A stretch of 64,000 bases of DNA from Longimycelium tulufanense (GTDB taxonomy: Bacteria > Actinomycetota > Actinomycetes > Mycobacteriales > Pseudonocardiaceae), in NCBI RefSeq assembly GCF_014645795.1, contig NZ_BMMK01000003.1:146379-210378 (forward strand), read 5' to 3'. Made by a program: the position numbers and the translations under genes. Below, piece after piece: positions 28,396 to 37,036 of the stretch; position 1 is the first letter of the stretch; each line of letters starts with the position of its first letter. The notes beneath the pieces were generated by a model. It had not been told where the DNA came from and made no database searches. It was given only the letters and a program-made list of their open reading frames with translations.

Positions 28396-28439
28396 AGGTT
28401 ATTGGCAGGAGCGCGGCGCCGGCAACATCTTTTTCTACA
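28396..28439 (-). promoter_or_regulatory. candidate WhiB7-dependent promoter of whiB7
   Basis: On the minus strand an AT-rich element (GAAAAAGAT, within 28426-28436) is followed within three bases by a -35-like TTGCCG (28420-28425), an 18-bp spacer and a -10-like TAACCT (28396-28401). WhiB7 promoters carry an AT-rich block just upstream of the -35, contacted by the AT-hook. It overlaps the last codons of uvrD2. Confidence 0.6.
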
Positions 28440-30543
28440 TTCCCTCAGGATCTGGTGAGGAACTTCCGTTGACCAGGGCGATCACGTCGGCGCCGTAGCG
28501 ATCGAGCTTGGCCGCACCGATCCCGGGGATGGCCACCAGGCCGGCCTGGTCGGCCGGGCGTTGCTCGGCGATCGCGGTGAGCGTGGCGTCGGTGAACACC
28601 ACGTAGGCGGGCACCTTCAGCTGCCGGGCCCGCTCGCTGCGCCACTCCTTGAGCCGGAGCAGGAGTTCCTCGTCCACGTTGGACGGGCAGTGGTCGCATC
28701 GGCCGAGCTTGACCGCCATCGTGCCCACGAGTGGTCCACCACATACCCGACACTGGCGTTTGGCCTGGTTCCGAAGGCTGTTCTTGGACAGCAGCGCACC
28801 GTCCCGCTGCCGCCTGGTGGGGAGCGCCGCGGGGTGGTTGTCCGGGATCAGGTGGTAGAGGAAGCGGCTGCGTCGCCGATGCCGACGCCCGCCGGGCGAG
28901 CGGGAGAGCGCCCAGGACAGGAAGAGGTGTTCCCGGGCGCGAGTGACGCCGACGTAGAGCAGCCGGCGCTCTTCCTCGACCGCCTCGTCGTCGCCGTCGG
29001 CGTGCTGGATCGGCAACGTGCCGTCAACGAGCCCGACCAGGAACACCACGTCCCACTCCAGGCCCTTGGCGGCATGCAGCGAGGCGAGGGTGACGCCCTC
29101 AACGGTGGGTGGGTGCTGGGCCTCGGCGCGGATGTCCAGTTCGTGGCCGAAGCGGGGCAGGTCCATGTCCTCCAGCGTGCTCGCCAGTTCCTCGGCGAGT
29201 TCGACCAAGGCGTGCAGCGACTCCCACCGCTCGCGCATGGCGCCGCCGGGCGGGCGCTCGGTGCTGAGGCCGAGCGGAGCAAGAACGGTTCGGACCTGCT
29301 CGGCGAGCGTGCCTTCCGGCGGGGTGCCGGCGGCGGCACGCAGAGCCTGCATCGCCTGCCGCACCTCGGGGCGAACGAAGAAGCGCTCACCGCCGCGCAC
29401 CTGGTACGGGATGCCCAGGTCGGACAATGCCTGCTCGTAGACCTCGGACTGGGCGTTGACGCGGAACAGCACCGCGATCTCACTGGCAGGGACGCCAGCT
29501 CCCAGCAGGTCCTTGATGCGAGCAGCGACGGCGGCGGCCTCGGCGGGCTCGTCATCGTGCTCGGCGAACTCGGGTTCCGCCCCGCCGGGGCGCTGTCCGA
29601 CCAGCTTCAGCCGGGAACCCGCCGGGCGGCCGTGGGCGGCACCGATCACCTTGTTGGCCAGCTCCACCACCTGGGGGGTCGACCGGTAGTCGCGTTCCAG
29701 GCGTACGACGGTGGCCTCGGGGAAGCGCCGGGGGAAGTCGAGCAGCCAGCGGGGTGAGGCACCGGCGAAGGTGTAGATCGTCTGGTTGGCGTCGCCCACC
29801 ACAGTCAGGTCGTCGCGATTACCCAGCCATGCGTCGAGCACACGCTGCTGTAGCGGCGTGACGTCCTGATATTCGTCGACCACGAAGCAGCGGTAGCGGT
29901 CGCGGAACTCCGTGGCGACGTCGGTGTGCTCCTCGAGCGCTGCGGCGGTGTGCAGCAGCAGGTCGTCGAAGTCCAGCGTCCTGGCCCGGTTCTTCAGCTG
30001 CTCGTAGGTGGCGTAGACCTGGACGACCTGTTCTGCGGGCAGCGGCGTCTCGCGATGCACCTTTGCGGTCACCGCCGGGTAGTCGTCAGGTGTCACCAGG
30101 GACGCCTTGGCCCACTCGATCTCACCGGCGAGGTCACGCAAGGCTTCGGCGTTCGTCGGGGCACCGACACGATGGGCGGCCTGGCCGACCACGCGCAGCT
30201 TGTGCTCCACCAGCTGCCACTGCTCGTCGTCGACGACACGTGGCCAGAAGTAACGGAGCTGGCGAAGAGCGGCGGCGTGGAAGGTGCGTGCCTGGACACC
30301 GTGCACGCCCAGCGCACGTAGTCGCGTACGCATCTCACCCGCGGCACGCGCCGTGAAGGTCACAGCCAGCACCTGGCTGGGAGCGACATGCCCGCGATGT
30401 GCCAGGTACGCGATGCGGCGGGTGATGGTGCGGGTCTTGCCGGTACCGGCGCCCGCGAGGACACACACGGGGCCGCGCGGGGCGACCACCGCGGCCCGCT
30501 GCTCCGGATCAAGTCCCTCCAGCAGCCCTTGCCCGGTGTCCAT
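28435..30543 (-). CDS. uvrD2: ATP-dependent DNA helicase UvrD2
   Basis: A superfamily 1A 3'-5' helicase of 702 residues. Walker A is GAGTGKT (31-37), motif II is [12 protein letters not shown] near residue 220, and the later helicase motifs [10 protein letters not shown] and [11 protein letters not shown] are present. After the helicase core comes a CxxC...CxxC zinc site (CRVCGG...CDHC) near residues 585-610. A C-terminal HRDC domain follows ([19 protein letters not shown]). This architecture is specific to actinobacterial UvrD2. ATG at 30543 is chosen because GAGG lies eight bases upstream. It is essential in mycobacteria. Confidence 0.95.
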   Translation of the reverse strand: MDTGQGLLEGLDPEQRAAVVAPRGPVCVLAGAGTGKTRTITRRIAYLAHRGHVAPSQVLAVTFTARAAGEMRTRLRALGVHGVQARTFHAAALRQLRYFWPRVVDDEQWQLVEHKLRVVGQAAHRVGAPTNAEALRDLAGEIEWAKASLVTPDDYPAVTAKVHRETPLPAEQVVQVYATYEQLKNRARTLDFDDLLLHTAAALEEHTDVATEFRDRYRCFVVDEYQDVTPLQQRVLDAWLGNRDDLTVVGDANQTIYTFAGASPRWLLDFPRRFPEATVVRLERDYRSTPQVVELANKVIGAAHGRPAGSRLKLVGQRPGGAEPEFAEHDDEPAEAAAVAARIKDLLGAGVPASEIAVLFRVNAQSEVYEQALSDLGIPYQVRGGERFFVRPEVRQAMQALRAAAGTPPEGTLAEQVRTVLAPLGLSTERPPGGAMRERWESLHALVELAEELASTLEDMDLPRFGHELDIRAEAQHPPTVEGVTLASLHAAKGLEWDVVFLVGLVDGTLPIQHADGDDEAVEEERRLLYVGVTRAREHLFLSWALSRSPGGRRHRRRSRFLYHLIPDNHPAALPTRRQRDGALLSKNSLRNQAKRQCRVCGGPLVGTMAVKLGRCDHCPSNVDEELLLRLKEWRSERARQLKVPAYVVFTDATLTAIAEQRPADQAGLVAIPGIGAAKLDRYGADVIALVNGSSSPDPEGM

Positions 30544-31029
30544 GCCCGCCATCCTCGCACCCGCCCTGCGCGGCGCTACCGCACCCCACGGGCCATCGGA
30601 TGTCACGTCGCTACGCCATGTTGACGTCGTGGAACAGCATTCGGACCTCGATCATGACCTCGAACGGAACCGTGGCGGACACCGCGCGCCACCGAAAACA
30701 CATGCTCGCGCCGCGGAAAACATGTGCTGGCGCCACCGGGAACAGGTGCTGGTGCCGTTTCGACAACGCCAAGGACACCAACGGGCGTAGGCGAGGTGCA
30801 CGGTTTCTGTGCCCGATGGGCACGGTCGGGCACCCCGAACAGCGCCTTCTTCCAGCACCCAAGTCTGGGCAGCCCCGGCTGGTTCATGTCAATGAACCGC
30901 CCCACGCGTGCGGCAGGTTCTGACATGCACCTCTCGTGCACTCGAGATGTGCGGACATTGAGCGCGAGAAGCGCGCGAACTGCAGCCGAGATGTGCGTGC
31001 CGTGCTCTGGTCTTGTGCGTGTCGTGCGG
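30544..31029. other. gene-free stretch between nudC and uvrD2, 486 bp
   Basis: No convincing gene was found on either strand. In mycobacteria this slot holds mycoredoxin-1, but no glutaredoxin-like CxxC frame is present here. The stretch contains three degenerate 23-bp repeats (30694-30762) and an inverted repeat GTGCCCGA...TCGGGCAC (30809-30833). The motif GAGATGTGCG occurs twice (near 30943 and 30985). Confidence 0.55.
30694..30762 (+). repeat. three imperfect tandem repeats of about 23 bp
   Basis: Three consecutive units share the pattern G(A/G)AACA-(C/T/G)-(A/G)TGCT-(C/G)G-(C/T)GCC. The units begin near 30694, 30717 and 30740. They lie upstream of uvrD2 in a gene-free stretch. Divergence among copies suggests an old duplication or a repeated binding site. 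Confidence 0.6.
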
Positions 31030-32004
31030 TCAGCCCGCCTGCGCCCAGGCGGCCACGATCTTCCCCGCGATCGACGACATGCCCGGCACGCGAACGCCAG
31101 GCACCCGGCCGCCTTCACGGAGTACCGCACGAACCTCGTCCCGATGCACCCATCGGGCGTCCTCGATCTCCCCGTCGGCCAGGCGAAGTGGCGCGTGCCG
31201 CGAGGCGACCGCGGTGAAACCGAGCATCAGGGATCGTGGAAACGGCCAGGGCTGGCTGGCCAGGTAACGCACACCGTGCACGGTCAGGCCCACCTCCTCG
31301 GCGATCTCCCGCACCACGCACGCCTCCAGCGACTCCCCCGCCTCCACGAAGCCGGCCAGGATCGAGTACCGTTCCGGCGGCCAGACCGGCTGCCGGGCGA
31401 GCAGCACGTGCTCCCCGTTGACACCTTCCTCGTCGTGCACCAGGCAGATCACTGCCGGATCGGTGCGCGGGTATTCCTCCCGGCCGCACCCGGGGCACTG
31501 CCGGGCCCACCCGGCCTTCTCCCGGTGCGTCGGGGTGCCGCACACGGCACAGAATCCGGCCGCGTCGTGCCAGTTGAGGAGCGCCACCGCAGAGGTCATC
31601 AGCCCCGCATCGGTGTCATTGAGAAGGGCGCCGGCAATGCGCAGGTCAGCCCAGTCCCCGCCATCGTCGTCCGGCGATTCCACGCGAACGGCCCAGTAGC
31701 AGGTGCCGTCCTGCTCCCCCAACAACACGGCGTGCTCCACGGGCTCGGGACCGAACTCGGCGGTCCCGGAGTAGGTCAGGGCCAGCTCGCCGTGGTCACC
31801 CGCCATCCGGGCCCGGCCATGGTGGTCGATCCGCAGCAGGCGACCGGTGGGCCACTCCCGCTGTAGCCGCTCGGTGTCGTCCCGCAACACCTCGTCGCGG
31901 GCCACCGTGGAGCGGGACAACGCCGGGGCGCCGGCGAGCTGGAAAGGCTCGCCGGCGCGGGCACCGTTCACCGTCGAGCAGCTTCTTCCTCCCGTGATTC
32001 TCAC
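31030..32004 (-). CDS. nudC: NADH pyrophosphatase NudC (NUDIX)
   Basis: NudC hydrolyses NAD(H) and related dinucleotides and can remove NAD caps from RNA. The 324-residue protein has the zinc ribbon CAVCG...CPGCG near residues 150-175 and the Nudix box GFVEAGESLEACVVREIAEEVGL near 215-237. The diagnostic SQPWPFP motif follows it. The GTG start at 32004 overlaps the stop of the upstream M16 gene (GTGA), so it is coupled to the peptidase pair. Confidence 0.95.
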   Translation of the reverse strand: MRITGGRSCSTVNGARAGEPFQLAGAPALSRSTVARDEVLRDDTERLQREWPTGRLLRIDHHGRARMAGDHGELALTYSGTAEFGPEPVEHAVLLGEQDGTCYWAVRVESPDDDGGDWADLRIAGALLNDTDAGLMTSAVALLNWHDAAGFCAVCGTPTHREKAGWARQCPGCGREEYPRTDPAVICLVHDEEGVNGEHVLLARQPVWPPERYSILAGFVEAGESLEACVVREIAEEVGLTVHGVRYLASQPWPFPRSLMLGFTAVASRHAPLRLADGEIEDARWVHRDEVRAVLREGGRVPGVRVPGMSSIAGKIVAAWAQAG

Positions 32005-33389
32005 GGCAGGCGCACACCACCCAGCGCGGCGAGCGGAGCCGAGAGCCGGTCGGCGTCGCCCACGACCACGCCGGTCCAGCGGGTCGGCGCGAAGAAACGC
32101 CGCGCGGCCTCGGCGACCTCGGCCACCGTGACCCGCTCCAGCCGGCCGGGGTGGTCCCGCAGCCAGTCCGGGCCGAGCCCGACCCCGGCCAGGGTGAGCA
32201 GCATCGAGGCGAGCCCGGCCTGGGATGCGGTGGAGGTCAGCAGCGCCCCGACCGCGAACCGGCGGGCCGACTCCACCTCGGCTTCGGCCGGCGGGGTGAC
32301 CGCCATCCGACCGAGCTCGTAGCGGATCTCCAGCAGCGCCGGCGCGGTCACCTCGCTGGCGGTGTCCGCGTCCAGCAGCAGGGTCGCCGCACCAGGAGTG
32401 AACTCCGGCGAGCTGTGCGCGCTGTAGGTGTAGCCCTTGTCCTCGCGGATGTTCTCCACCAGGCGCGAGGAGAAGAAGCCACCGAACACCAGGTTCGCCA
32501 GCTGCAACGCCGGGTAGGCCGGGTCGGTGCGCGGAACCACCTGCGTGGAGAGCCGGATCTGGGACTGCACGGCACCGGGCCGCGGCACCAGCAGCAGGTC
32601 ACCGCCGCTCACCTCGGGCAGCGAGGGTAGCTCGGTAGCGGCACGCTCCGACTGCCAACCGGACAGGGCGCCAATCACCGCGTCGATCGCGCGCGTCGGG
32701 TCGATGTCGCCGACCAGCACCAGCACGGATCCGCGGGGAACCACGGCGTCCGCGTGCATGGCGCGCACGTCCTCGACCGAAACCGCGGCAACATCCTCCG
32801 GTTCCGGGATCTCCCGCGTGAACGGGTGGTCGCCGTAGCGGTGGCGCTGCAGCGCCTCACGCGCAATCACCCGGGGCTGGGACCGGGCGACCGTGATCCG
32901 CTCCAGCAGCCGTTCCCGCTCGCGCCGCACCTCGTCGTCGGGGTAGGCGGCACCGGCGAGGACATCGGCGAGCACGTCAAGCAGCACGTCCAGGCCGTCG
33001 GCCAGGGCGCTGCCGCTGAGGCTGAGCCGCTCCGGGTCCACGGCGGCGTCCAGTTCACCGCCGACCCGCGCGAGATCGGTGTCGACCTGCATGCGGGTGC
33101 GTCGCCCGGTGCCGCACAGGAGGGTGGAGGCGAGCAGCTCCGCGCGGGCGGCGTGCGTGGCCGACTCCCCCGCGAACGGGATCCGCATCCGCATCTCGAC
33201 CAAGGGCACGGCGGGGCGACGCACCGCAATGACCCGCAGCCCGTTCGGCAGGAGGGTGTCGACGGTCAGTGGCTCGGCGACCGTGCGCTGTTCCCCGAGC
33301 GGGGGCAGCGGGCGGGGCCCGCGCACGGTGCGGCCGATCTCCTCGGCGCTGCGGTGCGGCGGGGTCGCCGGGGTGGTGGTCGCAGTCAC
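32001..33389 (-). CDS. M16 family peptidase-like protein, non-catalytic partner
   Basis: A 462-residue M16-fold protein. The position equivalent to the HxxEH zinc motif holds no histidines (segment ATHAARAELLASTLLCG), so it should not be catalytic. The C-terminal half keeps EDKGYTYSAHSSPEFTPG and the FGGFFSSRLVENIRE segment expected for the substrate-binding partner of a heterodimeric M16B peptidase. GTG at 33389 overlaps the stop of the catalytic partner (GTGA), and its own stop overlaps nudC. Confidence 0.9.
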   Translation of the reverse strand: MTATTTPATPPHRSAEEIGRTVRGPRPLPPLGEQRTVAEPLTVDTLLPNGLRVIAVRRPAVPLVEMRMRIPFAGESATHAARAELLASTLLCGTGRRTRMQVDTDLARVGGELDAAVDPERLSLSGSALADGLDVLLDVLADVLAGAAYPDDEVRRERERLLERITVARSQPRVIAREALQRHRYGDHPFTREIPEPEDVAAVSVEDVRAMHADAVVPRGSVLVLVGDIDPTRAIDAVIGALSGWQSERAATELPSLPEVSGGDLLLVPRPGAVQSQIRLSTQVVPRTDPAYPALQLANLVFGGFFSSRLVENIREDKGYTYSAHSSPEFTPGAATLLLDADTASEVTAPALLEIRYELGRMAVTPPAEAEVESARRFAVGALLTSTASQAGLASMLLTLAGVGLGPDWLRDHPGRLERVTVAEVAEAARRFFAPTRWTGVVVGDADRLSAPLAALGGVRLP

Positions 33390-34669
33390 TGGCTTCCTCC
33401 GTTGGGGACGACGGTCAGCACCGCGCGCGAGTCGGGGCGCAGCGCCTTGGCGGCCGCGGCGACGTCGGCGGGCGTGATGGCGGAGATGCGCCGCGGCAGC
33501 TCCCCGACGATCTCGGCCCGGCCGTGCAGCAGCTCCATCGCGCCATAGGCGAGGGTGCGGGAGACCAGCCGGTCGTGGTCGTGGTGCAGGCCGGCGACCC
33601 AGCGGGCGGTCACCCGGCCGAGTTCGTCGGCGTCCGGGCCCTCCCCGGCCAGTCGATCCAGCTCCTCGTCGAGCACGGCCAGCACCCGGTCCGGGTGGGC
33701 CTCGGGCGGGTGGATGGCGGTGACGGTGAAGGTGTCCGGGTCGCGGGCGTCCAGCGCGCTGAACAGGCCGCAGCCGGCGGACACGTCGGTGACCAGAGCC
33801 TCCCGGTGCACCAGGCGCTGCTCCAGTCGCGAGGAGTGGCCGTCGGTGAGCACCGCGGCCAGCACCACGTTCGCGAGGTAGGCGTCCAGCTCGGCGACCG
33901 GGTCGGGCAGCCGGTAGCCGACCGCGAGCGCGGGCAGCGGGGCGTGCGGGTCGAGGTGCTCGGCGCGCTGTTCGCCGGCCGGCGGTGGCTCGGCGAACGA
34001 CGGGCGGGGTGGGGTACCGCGGGCGGGGACGTCGCCGAAGTGCCGGTGCACCAGCTCGGTCGTGGTGGCCACGTCCAGGTCGCCGGCGACGGTGAGCACG
34101 GCGTTGCCCGGCGAGTAGTAGGTGTCGAAGAAGGCCGCACAGTCGTCGACGGTGGCCTGCTCGAGGTCGGTGAAGTCGCCGTAGCCGTTGTGGGCGTTGG
34201 CGAACGTCCGGTAGAGCACCGGTGGGAGGTGGATCCAGGGGAACCCGCCGTAGGGCCGGTTCAGCACGTTGAGCCGGATCTCCTCCTTGACCACGTCTAC
34301 CTGGTTGCGGAGGTTCTCCTCGGTGATGCGGGGCGCCCGCATGCGGTCGGCCTCCAGGAACAGCGCCCGCTCGAGCGCCGCGGAGGGCAGCACCTCGAAG
34401 TAGTCGGTGTAGTCGGGGTGGGTGGAGCCGTTGAAGGTGCCGCCGGAGCCCTGCACGTGCCGGAAGTGGGCCAGCTTCTCCAGGCTCTCGCTGCCCTGGA
34501 ACATCAGGTGCTCGAACAGGTGGGCGAAGCCGGTTCGGCCCTCCGGCTCGGACCGGAAGCCCACGTCGTAGTGCACGCTGACGGCGATCACCGGGGCGCT
34601 GTGGTCCGGTGCGAGCACGACGCGCAGCCCGTTGGGCAGCGTGAACCTGTGCAGCTGGGGTGCGGCCAT
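33386..34669 (-). CDS. M16 family zinc metallopeptidase, catalytic subunit
   Basis: A 427-residue M16 peptidase with an intact inverted zinc motif HLFEH (FAHLFEHLMFQGSE), and the downstream Glu ligand in the NQVDVVKEEIRLN region. The second domain contains YRLPDPVAELDAYLANVVLAAVLTDG. ATG at 34669 is chosen because sequence upstream is Arg-rich and unlike the family; the ribosome site is weak. Its end overlaps the non-catalytic partner, a typical two-gene heterodimer. Cytoplasmic by absence of a signal. Confidence 0.92.
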   Translation of the reverse strand: MAAPQLHRFTLPNGLRVVLAPDHSAPVIAVSVHYDVGFRSEPEGRTGFAHLFEHLMFQGSESLEKLAHFRHVQGSGGTFNGSTHPDYTDYFEVLPSAALERALFLEADRMRAPRITEENLRNQVDVVKEEIRLNVLNRPYGGFPWIHLPPVLYRTFANAHNGYGDFTDLEQATVDDCAAFFDTYYSPGNAVLTVAGDLDVATTTELVHRHFGDVPARGTPPRPSFAEPPPAGEQRAEHLDPHAPLPALAVGYRLPDPVAELDAYLANVVLAAVLTDGHSSRLEQRLVHREALVTDVSAGCGLFSALDARDPDTFTVTAIHPPEAHPDRVLAVLDEELDRLAGEGPDADELGRVTARWVAGLHHDHDRLVSRTLAYGAMELLHGRAEIVGELPRRISAITPADVAAAAKALRPDSRAVLTVVPNGGSQ

Positions 34670-35125
34670 GTCCGCCAGCCTACGTGCGTCACGGACGGTC
34701 AGGTCCGAGGATCGGACCATCCGCGGTCGGGTGACGACGGACCGTGGCCCCGGTGGTGACGTCAACCGGGCGCGGCAACCCTCGCCGGTCTGGCCGAGGA
34801 CGCGGCGGCCGGAGCGGTCGACGGCGTGTCGGAAGATCCGGACACTGCTGCGTGCGGAGGCGTGGCGCGAGGTCACCGAATGCTGACCAGCGGTTGCGAG
34901 TCCAGGCCGGCATATGTCGCAGGCAGTGTGCGCATCGCCGGCTGGACGCGCTCAGGACATGCCTGGCGAGTGCGCCTCGATGTGTGCCGCCGATCGCGGC
35001 GCGCGGCTCGCTGGCAGCAGCGAGCTCGGTCGGGTCTGCCTTGGACTTTCCCTCCGCGCGATCAGGTTTCCGCAGCGTGGATCGGATTGACGCCTCCGGT
35101 CACCGTCTCAGGTCACGTCGAGGGG
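34670..35125. other. gene-free stretch, 456 bp
   Basis: No gene is supported here. A 7-bp inverted repeat GGTCCGA-GGA-TCGGACC lies at 34702-34718, about 33 bp before the M16 start, and may be an operator or leader hairpin. The rest is unremarkable. Confidence 0.5.
34702..34718. promoter_or_regulatory. inverted repeat upstream of the M16-nudC operon
   Basis: GGTCCGA and TCGGACC form a perfect 7-bp inverted repeat separated by three bases, immediately upstream of the catalytic M16 gene. It could be a repressor operator or a short hairpin in the leader. Confidence 0.35.
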
Positions 35126-36832
35126 TCAGGTCGACGCCCGCAGGGAGCGCAGGTGGTCGGCCTCGGCGAGCGCGCCGTCCAATGCCGCCAGGAACGCCGG
35201 GAACCGCTGGGCGAAACGCCGCAGGTCGCCGTCATCTGCTCCGCCGTACCAGTACAGGCCCGGGGTCCCATCGGCGCCGGGATCGAGCACCGCGAAGGTC
35301 TGCAGCCAGTGGTCGGCCTCGCCGAGCACCACGGCGTAGGGCAGCGACCGGGAGAACACCATCTCGCGGTCGGCCACCGGGACCGTGTCGGGTGTTGCCG
35401 ACCGCAGGTACTCGCGCAGCCCGCGCACCTGCTCGATCAGGGCGCTGCCACGGCGGGTGCGGGCGGGCATCCACCGGGAGCCGATCACGAGCGCCGACCC
35501 GCCGACCAGGACGGCGAGCCCGAGCAACGCGAGGTGGGTGGTGAGGGTCAGGACGACGGTGAGCACCACCCCGGCGAGGCCCACTCCCAGGCCGATCCAC
35601 CACCAGCGGCTCCGCTCGTTGTCGGGACGGTGCTGGAACCAGCGCGAGGCGACCACGTCGCGGTACAGGTGGTCGCGCACGGCGGTGAGGTCCAGCCCGG
35701 CGCCGCCCAGTTCGGACACCCGCACGTGGTCACGCCCGCCCGGACCGATGCTGGGCAGCAGTGCTTCATAGACAGCGCGCTCGTAGGCGCGGAGGTGTTC
35801 GTCGGGCGGGTTGCGGCGAACGATGCGCCAGTCCGGGCTCGGCCCGGGCACCTCCTCGATCCACAGGTAGTTGCGCACCGCGAGGTCGACGACGGTGGCG
35901 GCCACGTCAACGACGTCGACATGCTCATCGACCACGGTGCCGACCTGCCCGGGCAGGACACCGTCGGGCGAGGCGAAGCCCACCCGTCCCCCGGCGTCGG
36001 TGACCAGGACGGTGACCGGGCCGACGTCGCTGGCCAGGGCACGCGTGTCGCGCCCGCGCGCCCACCAGAGCAGCGCGACCCCACCGACGAGGAACAGGGT
36101 CAGCCCGCCCAGACCCGCCCCGGTGGCCGGTGTGAGGGCGAACGCGCCAGCCAGGCTGAAGGTCTTCTCGAAGCGTGCGGTGGCCGGGACCGTGCCGGGC
36201 TCCATGCCGACGGCGAGGTCGAGCCGGTGGCCGGCCTTGAGCCCGATCTCCTGCGCACGCACGATGTGACCGTCAGTGATCTGTGAGACGTCGCAGCCGG
36301 TGGTCGAGCCGACCGCGCCGGCAAGGCAGGTGACCGAGCGCGGCGGGGTGGGTGAGACGAAGGAGATGGTGACCGTGTCGATGTCGGTGTCCCAGCCTCC
36401 GGTCACCTGCCACCGGGCTTCCTGTCCCTCGCCAACATCGGCGGCAACACCGTCCACCGTGTACTTCAGGGTGGAGGTTCCCGGCCCCATCTCGGCGGCC
36501 AGGGTGTCGGGGCCGGCGCTGATCCCGCCGTCCGGTCCCTCGAAGGATCTCGTGTCGACGGAGTAGACGCGTTCGAGGTCGTCGCCGACGGCCTGGCGCA
36601 ACGGGACCCGGCGGGTCACCTGTTTCCCTTCCGGGACAACAACCTTCTCGGTGACGGTCAGCCGGCCGTCCCGCTCCAGTCGGAGCTTGACGTCCACCGC
36701 GACGCCGCCGGGGAGCGCGGTGGTCGGGCTCGGCTCCGCGGGGCCGGGGGACGGTGGTGGGGGCGGAGAGCCGAGGAACCCGGTCGCGGTGACGAACACC
36801 GCCGCAGCGGTCGCCCCCCATTTCGCCAACAC
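35126..36832 (-). CDS. DUF2207 domain membrane protein
   Basis: A 568-residue protein with an N-terminal signal or anchor, then a Pro/Ser-rich linker. The extracytoplasmic DUF2207 domain follows (RRVPLRQAVGDDLERVYSVDTRSFEG). A helix near residue 245 (GLTLFLVGGVALLWWARG) leads to a cytoplasmic region, and two further helices lie near residue 430. It ends in a soluble domain containing GLYWYGGADDG. GTG start at 36832. The function is unknown. It is divergent from the first metallopeptidase gene, with about 200 bp between starts. Confidence 0.9.
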   Translation of the reverse strand: MLAKWGATAAAVFVTATGFLGSPPPPPSPGPAEPSPTTALPGGVAVDVKLRLERDGRLTVTEKVVVPEGKQVTRRVPLRQAVGDDLERVYSVDTRSFEGPDGGISAGPDTLAAEMGPGTSTLKYTVDGVAADVGEGQEARWQVTGGWDTDIDTVTISFVSPTPPRSVTCLAGAVGSTTGCDVSQITDGHIVRAQEIGLKAGHRLDLAVGMEPGTVPATARFEKTFSLAGAFALTPATGAGLGGLTLFLVGGVALLWWARGRDTRALASDVGPVTVLVTDAGGRVGFASPDGVLPGQVGTVVDEHVDVVDVAATVVDLAVRNYLWIEEVPGPSPDWRIVRRNPPDEHLRAYERAVYEALLPSIGPGGRDHVRVSELGGAGLDLTAVRDHLYRDVVASRWFQHRPDNERSRWWWIGLGVGLAGVVLTVVLTLTTHLALLGLAVLVGGSALVIGSRWMPARTRRGSALIEQVRGLREYLRSATPDTVPVADREMVFSRSLPYAVVLGEADHWLQTFAVLDPGADGTPGLYWYGGADDGDLRRFAQRFPAFLAALDGALAEADHLRSLRAST

Positions 36833-37036
36833 GCCGCGGAATATAACGAAGTGTTCCTATGCTTGGCGGGCAGTTGGGAGATCACGCCGCTACCGGGTCC
36901 GGTGACGTGTCTCGGCAGGCCGCCCCTTATATGTGTGGCAGGGGTTGTTTGCCGCGGGCTGGTCGGCTGGCGGGCTGGTCATCCGTAACCGTGCCGGGAC
37001 CGGTCACGGCGGCGGAGCTTTGAGGGGGATTCAGGT

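Noticed and set aside
30694..30762. Short repeats considered as a CRISPR array
   Set aside because: Only three units, imperfect, directly abutting with no spacers, and no cas genes in the window.
30603..31130. Minus-strand 175-codon frame in the mycoredoxin slot
   Set aside because: It overlaps the nudC 3' end, has no thioredoxin-fold motif, and its cysteines do not form a CPxC/CxxC site in the right context.
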